A stretch of 10,706 nt of DNA from contig JAJFMB010000035.1 of the NCBI GenBank assembly GCA_021772355.1, forward strand, positions 1 through 10,706. Reading direction: 5' to 3'. The notes beneath the pieces were generated by a model. It was not told where the DNA came from, searched no databases, and worked only from the letters and a program-made list of their open reading frames with translations. Shown here piece after piece: positions 1 through 5,999 of the stretch. The translations under genes and the position numbers were made by a program. Source of the DNA: Chlamydiota bacterium (GTDB lineage: Bacteria > Chlamydiota > Chlamydiia > Chlamydiales > JAJFMB01). Position 1 is the stretch's first letter; each line of letters begins with the position of its first letter.

Positions 1-2582
1 AAATGAAGTCCTGTTGTTGGTTCATCTAAAATATAGAGGGTTTTTCCTGTTGCCGGGCGGACGAGTTCTTTGGCAAGTTTGATCCTTTGCGCCTCTCCAC
101 CTGATAGCGTCGTTGAAGATTGCCCGAGCTTGATGTATTCCATTCCCACTTTTTGCAGCGTTTCTAGCTTGTGCTTGATGGAGGGAATATTAGTAAAAAA
201 CTGCAGTGCTTCTACCACTTCCATCTCCAGCACATCGTGGATGTTTTTCCCTTTGTAATAGACAGAAAGCGTTTCGTGATCGTACCGTTTTCCTTGACAA
301 AGAGGACAGTCAATCCAGGCATCCTCCATAAAATCCATGTCGATTTTTATTAATCCCATGCCCAAACATTGCGAGCAAGACCCTTCTTTCACATTAAAAC
401 TGAATCGTCCGGGTTTATAGCCGCGTGCACGGCTTTCGGGGAGCTGGCAAAATAGATCGCGAATTTCATCGAACAACTTGATATATGTGGAGGGGTTGGA
501 GCGAGGATTGCGACCGATTGGGGATTGATCGATAGCAATAACTTTGTCGATATGTTTAAGGCCTTTGATGCTTTTGACAGGCCCTACAGGGTGTTCTGCG
601 CGATGCAGTTCATTGGCTAAAAAAGGATAGAGAGTGTCGGTGATGAGAGAGGACTTTCCTGATCCTGATACACCTGTTACCGCAATAAAAATTCCCAATG
701 GAAACTTAACTGATAAATTTTTTAAGTTGTGATGCCGCGCACCAGTTACCGTGAGTGCCTCTTTTGTGGGCTTACGCCGTTTTGAGGGCACTGGAATTGT
801 AAGCTTTCCTGTTAAGTAAGCAGATGTTAAAGAGCGTTCGCACTGAATCAAATCGGCAAGCGTGCCGTTGACGACAACTTCTCCGCCTCGAGATCCCGGG
901 CCGGGTCCAAAGTCGACAATGCGATCAGCTTCCCAAATTGTGTCTTCATCGTGCTCAACAACGATCACGGTGTTGCCCATGTTTCGAAGGTGCTTTAGGG
1001 TGTCGATGAGTTTGCGGTTGTCGCGTGGATGTAGGCCGATTGAGGGCTCATCGAGAATGTAAGTGATGCCGACAAGTCCGCATCCTATTTGTGAGGCGAG
1101 ACGCACCCTTTGCGATTCTCCTCCAGATAATGTTGGAGCGGTTCGGTCCAAAGTTAAATAATGCAGACCAACTTCAATTAAAAAACGGAAGCGCATCCGT
1201 ATTTCTTTAAGAAGTTCATCTGCGATGATTAAGTCTTGCTCATTGAGCTGTACATTTTCAAAAAAACGGAGACATTCGCCAATATTCATTCCCATTAACT
1301 CGGCTATCCGTTTGCCGGCAAATAATGTTGCAGCAGGATAGGGCTTTAATCGTTCGCCATGGCATTCCGGACAGGTTTGCTCTGTCATGAGCTGTTGCAT
1401 TTTCTTGCGATAACCCTCGCTTTTTGCATCGGCATAACGCGTATGCGCTTCGTGAAGCACCCCCTGCCAACGCACTCGATCTGTCCAGCGATATCCTGTG
1501 ACGGGGTGGACAAACTGCATTGGCGTCCATTTTTTTTCTGTGCCATAAAGAAAAACGTGTTTTGCTTTTTCTGATAGCTTTTTCCAGGGTGTTGTCACTT
1601 TGAAATCGTAAAGGCGTGCCAAGTTATCGTAGATGTTGCCAAAGCGAACGGTTTGATAGGAGCTGCCAACAGAGCAGCAGTCCTTGGCAATGCTTAAGTT
1701 CTGGTCGATAACTTTATCAAGGTCAAACTCCTGAATTTTTCCCATCCCTTGGCAGCGCGTGCACATCCCTGATGGGCTGTTGAAGGAGAAGTCGTGCGGA
1801 GCAAGCGAGGAGTAGGAGAGTCCTGACTTTGGTGAATAGGCATGCATAGAAAATAGAGTTTCTTCTTGTGCGTCCACTTCATAGACGCTGCACACTCCTT
1901 CACCAAAATTGAGAGCGCTTGTGATCGCTTCGGCAATGCGGGATTTGTGCTCTTCATCTACAACGAGTCTGTCAATGACGACATCTACATCGTGAGAGAC
2001 GTTCTTATCTAAGGAAACTTCATCATTTAGATTGATGATTGTGCCGTCCAAACGCACACGCATAAACCCTTTGCGCAGTAAATCTTGAAAGTCTTCTTTA
2101 AATTCACCTTTTTTCTCTCGAGCATAGGGGGCAAGAATGATGAGGCGCGTTTTATTTGGCATGCTTTGGACATGCTTGATAATGCGCTCTCTACTTTGCG
2201 GAAGAACAGGTTCGCCACTTACTGGACAGTGCGGCACTCCGACGCGCGCATAGAGGACGCGCATGTAGTCGTAAATTTCTGTCATTGTTCCAACGGTGGA
2301 GCGCGGGTTGCGGCCGGCAGTTTTCTGCTCAATCGAAATCGTCGGCGAAATCCCTGAGGCATGTTCAAGTTCGGGCCTTGCCATTTCCGAGAGTTGCCGC
2401 CTTGCAAACGTCGGTAAGGATTCTACGTAACGTCTCTGCCCTTCGACAAAGAGCGTATCAAAAGCAAATGACGATTTGCCTGAACCGGAAACCCCCGTAA
2501 GGACAATGAGCTCATTTGTCTCGAGCGTGACATCGATCGATTTTAAATTGTGAACTTTAACTTTTTTTAACTGAATAGGCAT
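1..2582 (-). CDS. uvrA: UvrA, excinuclease ABC subunit A (partial, C-terminus outside window)
   Basis: UvrA is the damage-sensing ATPase of nucleotide excision repair and loads UvrB onto lesions. The 860 visible residues hold the family layout in order: Walker A GVSGSGKS (30-37), UvrB-binding region (about 118-230), half of a zinc site C274/C277, CPEC (404-407), signature LSGGE (485-489), Walker B with D511-E512, second Walker A (637-644), complete zinc site C736/C739/C759/C762, second signature (826-830) and second Walker B (853-860). The start is fixed by an in-frame TAA directly before the ATG; there is no Shine-Dalgarno sequence. Odd point: the usual first CxxC of the N-terminal zinc site is SPKS (250-253), so that site should not bind zinc normally. 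E. coli UvrA has 940 residues, so about 80 are missing here. Chlamydia UvrA is a tandem double-length protein of about 1,790 residues, so much more could lie beyond the edge. Identity is certain; total length is unknown. Confidence 0.97.
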   Translation of the reverse strand, partial: MPIQLKKVKVHNLKSIDVTLETNELIVLTGVSGSGKSSFAFDTLFVEGQRRYVESLPTFARRQLSEMARPELEHASGISPTISIEQKTAGRNPRSTVGTMTEIYDYMRVLYARVGVPHCPVSGEPVLPQSRERIIKHVQSMPNKTRLIILAPYAREKKGEFKEDFQDLLRKGFMRVRLDGTIINLNDEVSLDKNVSHDVDVVIDRLVVDEEHKSRIAEAITSALNFGEGVCSVYEVDAQEETLFSMHAYSPKSGLSYSSLAPHDFSFNSPSGMCTRCQGMGKIQEFDLDKVIDQNLSIAKDCCSVGSSYQTVRFGNIYDNLARLYDFKVTTPWKKLSEKAKHVFLYGTEKKWTPMQFVHPVTGYRWTDRVRWQGVLHEAHTRYADAKSEGYRKKMQQLMTEQTCPECHGERLKPYPAATLFAGKRIAELMGMNIGECLRFFENVQLNEQDLIIADELLKEIRMRFRFLIEVGLHYLTLDRTAPTLSGGESQRVRLASQIGCGLVGITYILDEPSIGLHPRDNRKLIDTLKHLRNMGNTVIVVEHDEDTIWEADRIVDFGPGPGSRGGEVVVNGTLADLIQCERSLTSAYLTGKLTIPVPSKRRKPTKEALTVTGARHHNLKNLSVKFPLGIFIAVTGVSGSGKSSLITDTLYPFLANELHRAEHPVGPVKSIKGLKHIDKVIAIDQSPIGRNPRSNPSTYIKLFDEIRDLFCQLPESRARGYKPGRFSFNVKEGSCSQCLGMGLIKIDMDFMEDAWIDCPLCQGKRYDHETLSVYYKGKNIHDVLEMEVVEALQFFTNIPSIKHKLETLQKVGMEYIKLGQSSTTLSGGEAQRIKLAKELVRPATGKTLYILDEPTTGLH

Positions 2583-2589
2583 TTAGGCA

Positions 2590-2619
2590 ATGATCGCATT
2601 TTATTATTGTAACGATCAT
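2590..2619. promoter_or_regulatory. Inverted repeat across the uvrA -10 and start region (operator candidate)
   Basis: A perfect 7-bp inverted repeat, ATGATCG (2590-2596) and CGATCAT (2613-2619), is separated by 16 bp. One arm overlaps the predicted uvrA -10 box and the other lies just upstream of the ATG. This would suit a dimeric repressor, or a weak leader hairpin if transcription started further upstream. It does not resemble a LexA box. Function is inferred from position only. Confidence 0.3.
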
Positions 2620-2643
2620 ACGCTGAAATGCTAAAACGTTCAA
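2615..2643 (-). promoter_or_regulatory. Predicted sigma70-type promoter of uvrA
   Basis: On the minus strand a -35 box TTGAAC (2643-2638) and a -10 box TATGAT (2620-2615) are separated by exactly 17 bp. The match is 4/6 and 5/6 to consensus with ideal spacing. Transcription would begin near 2608 and give a leader of about 25 nt before the uvrA ATG at 2582. This is the best-looking promoter in the window. Confidence 0.65.
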
Positions 2644-2701
2644 GAGAGGTCTTATAATTGGACAGTATAAAAAAACTATTTTCAAAAGTTGGGGATTATT
2701 G

Positions 2702-2725
2702 TATCATATTACCTACGTTCAAGGG
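2702..2725 (+). promoter_or_regulatory. Ribosome binding site and weak -10 for the VUT transporter
   Basis: AAGGG at 2721-2725 lies 6 nt before the ATG at 2732 and decides this start over the TTG at 2699, which has no such site. A -10-like TATCAT is at 2702-2707, but no convincing -35 precedes it. The ribosome binding site is well supported; the promoter is tentative. Confidence 0.45.
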
Positions 2726-2731
2726 TTTATA

Positions 2732-3253
2732 ATGAAAGGAAAGCTAAATGCTTTTGCGGCTATGATCTTTATTGTAGCTGCTTCAAATTATTTTGTTCAA
2801 TTTCCCATCAACGACTGGTTGACCTGGGGGGCATTTGCCTATCCCGTATCTTTTTTGGTAACGGAGCTAAGTGTTCGCTTCTATGGAGCAAGAACGTCTC
2901 GACGCATTGTTTATGCAGGCTTTATCACAGGCGTGCTTCTTTCCTTATATCTCACCACAGTTAAAATTGCCGTAGCTTCCGGAACAGCATTTTTAGTTGC
3001 CCAGCTGCTAGATATCTATATTTTTAGCCGATTAAGAGCCGTCTCCCTTGAGCGATCTCTTTGGTGGTTTGCTCCCTTGTTCTCCTCTACTGCGGCCTCG
3101 ATTGTTGATGCGGTAATATTTTGGAATTTGGCCTTTTACGGCGAAAATGTTCCTTTATTGACATTGGCCATTGGAGATACTGCTATCAAGATTTTAGTTG
3201 ATTTCTCGATGCTGACGCCATTTCGCTTTGCGACCAAGCGACTTACGGTTTAA
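2732..3253 (+). CDS. VUT/YhhQ-family transporter, probable queuosine precursor uptake
   Basis: This 173-residue, strongly hydrophobic inner-membrane protein has about six transmembrane segments (roughly 6-24, 29-47, 58-78, 82-100, 110-130 and 140-165). It fits the short VUT (YhhQ, COG1738) type: the stretch FPINDWLTWGAFAYPVSFLV (24-43) and QLLDIYIF in the fourth helix are characteristic. YhhQ proteins carry queuosine precursors such as queuine or preQ1, and Chlamydia trachomatis has a YhhQ used with tRNA-guanine transglycosylase for queuine salvage. The same role here is inference; no queuosine gene is visible nearby. The gene is divergent from uvrA with about 150 bp between starts. Its TAA stop lies inside the left arm of the inverted-repeat element that follows. 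Family assignment is confident, substrate less so. Confidence 0.82.
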   Translation: MKGKLNAFAAMIFIVAASNYFVQFPINDWLTWGAFAYPVSFLVTELSVRFYGARTSRRIVYAGFITGVLLSLYLTTVKIAVASGTAFLVAQLLDIYIFSRLRAVSLERSLWWFAPLFSSTAASIVDAVIFWNLAFYGENVPLLTLAIGDTAIKILVDFSMLTPFRFATKRLTV

Positions 3254-3304
3254 CCCCTAATTGTGCCCTAATCTTGTCTGACGATCTTTTTAGGAGATTT
3301 AGAT

Positions 3305-3337
3305 ATGAAGAGGCGTGACGAAGCTAAAACTCTTTAG
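3305..3337 (+). other. Ten-residue ORF with a strong ribosome binding site
   Basis: AGGAG at 3292-3296 stands 8 nt before an ATG, followed by ten codons (MKRRDEAKTL) and TAG. It lies inside the inverted-repeat element, 50 bp after the transporter stop. It may be a chance match, a leader peptide or the start of a decayed gene; no homologous continuation was recognised in any frame after the stop. Confidence 0.15.
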
Positions 3338-3390
3338 AATTGGCCTCAGATTAAGTCACAATTCCGGGTCTAACATATTCCTCCACATGT

Positions 3391-3415
3391 TTATTTTTTT
3401 TTGAGAAAAAAATAT
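3391..3415. repeat. A/T-only hairpin (T9-GAG-A7)
   Basis: Nine T, GAG and seven A, flanked by TA on each side, form a short palindrome TATTTTTTT/AAAAAAATA. It lies between the left arm and the nested palindrome. It has no G+C stem, so it is unlikely to be an intrinsic terminator alone, though its T-run on the plus strand could follow upstream RNA structure. Confidence 0.35.
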
Positions 3416-3486
3416 ACTACATAGTCAGGCATCTCTAGAAAATAACGATCTTTTTCATCTTTTTCGTCGAACATGTCAAAAGACAT
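3391..3486 (-). other. Possible small ORF (31 aa), hypothetical or remnant
   Basis: On the minus strand GAGGAG stands 3 nt before an ATG that opens a 31-codon frame, MSFDMFDEKDEKDRYFLEMP onward, ending in three lysines and TAA. The frame stays open for about 18 codons upstream of the ATG, up to a TAA near 3541, so it could also be the tail of a lost gene. Composition is acidic then lysine-rich, and no family is recognised. It coincides almost wholly with the 119-bp nested palindrome, so the open frame may be a by-product of that structure. Confidence 0.2.
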
Positions 3487-3538
3487 GCTCTCCTCAAAAT
3501 CTAAAAAATCTTGTTTTTTTCTAGAGCGACAGACTATG
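3420..3538. repeat. Nested 119-bp imperfect palindrome
   Basis: Three concentric stems can be read. Outer: CATAGTC (3420-3426) with GACTATG (3532-3538). Middle: CTCTAGAAAA (3433-3442) with TTTTCTAGAG (3517-3526), a perfect 10-bp pair. Inner: CATGTC (3472-3477) with GACATG (3482-3487) around AAAA. The middle and inner stems share exactly the same centre (3479.5), and positions between them also pair often (T5/A5 at 3451-3455/3504-3508, T4/A4 at 3460-3463/3496-3499). About 33 of 45 positions pair from 3433 inward. In RNA this would be one long cruciform-like hairpin on either strand. Confidence 0.7.
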
Positions 3539-3568
3539 GATTAGGGTCGCAATCAGGGGTTTAATTTC

Positions 3569-4162
3569 TCATTTTTTGTAATTTTTCGATTTGCTGTTCT
3601 CTTCCGGTTTGCTGAAGCGGATCCTTTCGATAATAAGATAATAAGGGGGAAGGCGCGCGGGGCGGAGTAGGACGCCATCGATCGTGGCGAGTTGTCCTTG
3701 AGCCTCTGCTTCGACAAGCTTTTCTCTTGTATCAGCAGAAAGCTCTCTATTTTGAGGAGTGAACCGCGTGACCTGCTCAGTCATGCTGGGAGTCAAAGGG
3801 CTGATCAACACAAAAGAGGAGCCATCTCCCGAAGAGACTAAGGTGGCGCCGCTTCTATTAGAGACGATTTTACCTTTAACAGAGAGCTTAAGCTGCTCCA
3901 TGGTAAGACCTACCATCCGAAGGGCATTGCTGATGCTAATTAAATCGAATGGAACATTCGGCTTCCAGTTAATGATAGCAAAACCGCCGGGCTGGTTAAT
4001 TGAAAAATCTTGGATGCCGCCGACGCGATCCAATTGCTTTTCCAGAGATCTAGCGCACGATTCCCAACAGGTTTCAGCTCTCCAGCTCACTTCAAGAGTT
4101 TGGATCTCTCCTGTTAGTGGGGCAACGCTGATAAGAATTAGGAAAATTATCAATTTTTTCAT
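3569..4162 (-). CDS. Exported small protein with HMA-like domain, function unknown
   Basis: The 197-residue product starts MKKLIIFLILISVAPLTG, a typical Sec signal peptide, so it is probably periplasmic or secreted. Residues about 22-95 alternate as strand-helix-strand-strand-helix-strand with LEVSW, ETCWESC and GGFAIINW, resembling the ferredoxin-like heavy-metal-associated fold. The cysteines are C32 and C36, that is C-x3-C rather than the metal-binding C-x2-C. Residues about 93-180 look all-beta, with VKGKIVS, ATIDGVLLRP and PPYYLIIERI, possibly OB-like. The tail is lysine-rich. The ATG at 4162 is chosen because the signal peptide begins there and the longer open frame runs antisense into pyk. 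The ribosome site is weak (AGAAG). It is divergent from pyk with 63 bp between starts. No named family is recognised; fold readings are inference. Confidence 0.72.
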   Translation of the reverse strand: MKKLIIFLILISVAPLTGEIQTLEVSWRAETCWESCARSLEKQLDRVGGIQDFSINQPGGFAIINWKPNVPFDLISISNALRMVGLTMEQLKLSVKGKIVSNRSGATLVSSGDGSSFVLISPLTPSMTEQVTRFTPQNRELSADTREKLVEAEAQGQLATIDGVLLRPARLPPYYLIIERIRFSKPEENSKSKNYKK

Positions 4163-4225
4163 ATGATTGCTTCTATATAACATTTTGAAGTTTTGATTAA
4201 GTCCTTTTTTGGTTAGTTTAGAGCT
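4163..4225. promoter_or_regulatory. Divergent intergenic control region
   Basis: These 63 bp must carry promoters for both pyk (plus) and the exported-protein gene (minus) unless these are read through from neighbours. A TATATAA at 4174-4180 can serve as a -10 in either direction, but I find no good -35 for it. Neither gene has a strong Shine-Dalgarno sequence. Confidence 0.25.
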
Positions 4226-5995
4226 ATGGGTAAAAGAACACGCACAAAAATCATTTGCACGATCGGTCCTGCGGTTAGCTCCTATGAGAAAATTGTGGAG
4301 TTGATCCGGGCGGGAATGAACGTGGCTCGTTTGAACTTCAGTCATGGGTCTCACGAAGAGCACCTTCTTGTTATCAACCACTTAAAGAAAGCCCGAAAGG
4401 AATTAGGTTGTCCTTTAGCGATTATGTTGGATACAAAGGGACCGGAAATGCGCATCGGCAAACTAAGCGATGGTCAGATCCTTCTGGAAAGCGGTAAGCG
4501 GTGGAGATTGGTGAAAGAGGAGCTTTTGGGTGACCATGAAAAAGCCACGCTAAAACCCCCGCAAGTACTAAAGCAATTAACAGAGGGAACACGTGTCTTA
4601 TTTAACGACGGCTTGATTTCCTCTCATGTGATTGCAGTAGATGATCAGGGGGTTGAACTTAAGATCGAGCATGGCGGGGTGTTAAAGTCCGGAAAAGGGG
4701 TTAATATTCCCAATGTGAATTTGGATCTACCTGCTGTAACAGATAAAGATATTGCAGATATTTGCTTTGGGTGCGAGCAGGATGTTGATATTGTTGCCGC
4801 CTCCTTCGTTCGATCACCGGACCACGTTCTTGAAATTAAAAAGATCCTTTCTCAAGAAGGGAAGCGAGATATTCACGTCGTCGCAAAAATTGAAAATCAC
4901 GAAGGACTTCAAAATTTTGAAAGTATTGTGCAAGTTGCTGACGGTATAATGATTGCACGAGGGGATTTGGGCGTTGAAGTGCCTCTGCAGGAGGTTCCAC
5001 GATTGCAAAAAATGATGATTCGCAAATGCTACTTGGCCGGGAAACCTTCGGTTACAGCGACGCAAATGCTAGAATCGATGATCCATACTGCCCGTCCTAC
5101 TCGGGCAGAAGCGTCAGATGTTGCAAATGCAATTTATGATAGCACTTCAGCTGTTATGTTATCGGGAGAAACTGCGGTAGGGGAGTATCCTATAAAAACT
5201 GTAGAAGTGATGAAGCAGATTATAGAAGAAGCAGAGTCTGATTTTAATTACATCACTTTCTTCGATGTGCACGTTCCTTTAACCTATCACGATGTTCCCT
5301 CAGCAGTGACTCTGGCGACTGTCAAGACGGCCTACAGCTCTCGAGCTAAGGCAATCTTTGTCTTTACAAGTAAAGGGTTTACGGCTCGATTAGTCTCGCG
5401 GTTACGACCCGAAATGCCAATCATCGCCGTGACACCCAATTTAAAAAGTTATAACCAAATGGCTTTTAACTGGGGTGTCATTCCCGTTATAGGAAAAGAA
5501 TGCAGTAATGTTGAAGAAGCATTTCAGGAGTTGAGCAAATACGCACTCAAAGAAAAGCTTGTGACCGATGGAGATCTTGTTGTTGTGACGGCCGGGTCTC
5601 CCTTTGGTATTGCTGGTACGACGAATATGATGATTGTCGAGAGCATTGGAAATGTTCTTATCCGCGGCTATGAGGGATATGGAATCAAAATAGAAGGTAA
5701 AATTACTCATCTTCTATCATTTGATGCTAAGTCTCCTGAAGAGGTGAGAAATCGGTTGATTGTCATCACGAAATGTGATGAGAGCTATCTTCCTTACTTG
5801 CGCGAGGCTGCCGGATTTATTTTGCAAAATCATATCGACGATACTAGTTCTGAGAAGTATGCCCTTCAGGCTGCCAAAGAATTAGGTAAATCGACTCTTG
5901 TGCGTGCAGATGCTGCACTACGTATTCTCAAAGAGGGTCATATCGTCACCTTAGAGCCTGTAAGAGCTCTTGTCTATAAAAGTTCTGCTAACTAG
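4226..5995 (+). CDS. pyk: Pyruvate kinase with extra C-terminal domain
   Basis: Pyruvate kinase transfers phosphate from phosphoenolpyruvate to ADP, the last step of glycolysis, in the cytosol. All core motifs are present: ARLNFSHG (34-41) with R35 and N37, the B domain (about 71-170), VAKIEN with catalytic K221 and metal ligand E223, ARGDLGVE with D247, and TQMLES followed by the conserved helix region. The protein has 589 residues, against about 470-485 for most bacteria including Chlamydia. The extra residues, about 480-589, resemble the PEP-utiliser-like C-terminal domain known from Bacillus pyruvate kinase, but the TSH motif there reads T540-S541-S542, so the histidine is missing. No strong ribosome site precedes the ATG. 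The stop overlaps the stop of convergent rsmE by 8 bp. Identity is firm; the role of the extension is unknown. Confidence 0.97.
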   Translation: MGKRTRTKIICTIGPAVSSYEKIVELIRAGMNVARLNFSHGSHEEHLLVINHLKKARKELGCPLAIMLDTKGPEMRIGKLSDGQILLESGKRWRLVKEELLGDHEKATLKPPQVLKQLTEGTRVLFNDGLISSHVIAVDDQGVELKIEHGGVLKSGKGVNIPNVNLDLPAVTDKDIADICFGCEQDVDIVAASFVRSPDHVLEIKKILSQEGKRDIHVVAKIENHEGLQNFESIVQVADGIMIARGDLGVEVPLQEVPRLQKMMIRKCYLAGKPSVTATQMLESMIHTARPTRAEASDVANAIYDSTSAVMLSGETAVGEYPIKTVEVMKQIIEEAESDFNYITFFDVHVPLTYHDVPSAVTLATVKTAYSSRAKAIFVFTSKGFTARLVSRLRPEMPIIAVTPNLKSYNQMAFNWGVIPVIGKECSNVEEAFQELSKYALKEKLVTDGDLVVVTAGSPFGIAGTTNMMIVESIGNVLIRGYEGYGIKIEGKITHLLSFDAKSPEEVRNRLIVITKCDESYLPYLREAAGFILQNHIDDTSSEKYALQAAKELGKSTLVRADAALRILKEGHIVTLEPVRALVYKSSAN

Positions 5996-5999
5996 AACT
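5981..5999. terminator. Small hairpin spanning the pyk and rsmE stop codons
   Basis: AGTTCT (5981-5986) and AGAACT (5994-5999) form a perfect 6-bp stem with a 7-nt loop. On the minus strand the stem is followed by TTTTAT, so it could be a weak intrinsic terminator for the folP-rsmE operon. On the plus strand there is no T-run. The stem is short and A+T-rich, so support is limited. Confidence 0.3.

Larger units (their letters stand above)
3249..3564. repeat. MITE-like element with imperfect terminal inverted repeats
   Basis: This gene-free gap holds a structured element. The left arm (3249-3287) starts TTTAACCCCTAATTGTG; the right arm (3523-3564), read on the minus strand, starts TTAAACCCCTGATTGCG. 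Continuing inward, the arms share CCCTAATC and then GTCTG-CG-TCT. By hand alignment about 32 of 39 positions match, with a 1-nt and a 2-nt length difference. The arms enclose about 235 bp with no convincing gene and no transposase. The left arm supplies the stop codon of the upstream transporter; the right arm ends 5 bp from the stop of the minus-strand gene. It could be a non-autonomous mobile element, a long-stem bidirectional terminator, or both. A clear target-site duplication is not visible. Confidence 0.65.

Noticed and set aside
1258..2357. Several 60-90 codon frames on both strands within uvrA
   Set aside because: All lie in other frames of a continuous, motif-complete uvrA.
2599..2599. 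Upstream ATG of uvrA on the minus strand at 2599
   Set aside because: It is out of frame with uvrA; the in-frame codon just before the 2582 start is TAA.
2699..2731. TTG start for the VUT transporter
   Set aside because: It has no ribosome binding site, and the ATG at 2732 has AAGGG at proper spacing.
3391..3415. T9-GAG-A7 as an intrinsic terminator of the transporter gene
   Set aside because: The stem is only A and T and is 140 bp after the stop; it is listed only as a repeat.
3759..4166. Plus-strand frame of 135 codons opposite the exported-protein gene
   Set aside because: It is a shadow of the minus-strand gene, with no signal, domain or ribosome site of its own.
4163..4381. N-terminal extension of the exported-protein frame to an ATG at 4381
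   Set aside because: It runs antisense through the first 50 codons of pyk, and the signal peptide starts at the internal ATG at 4162.
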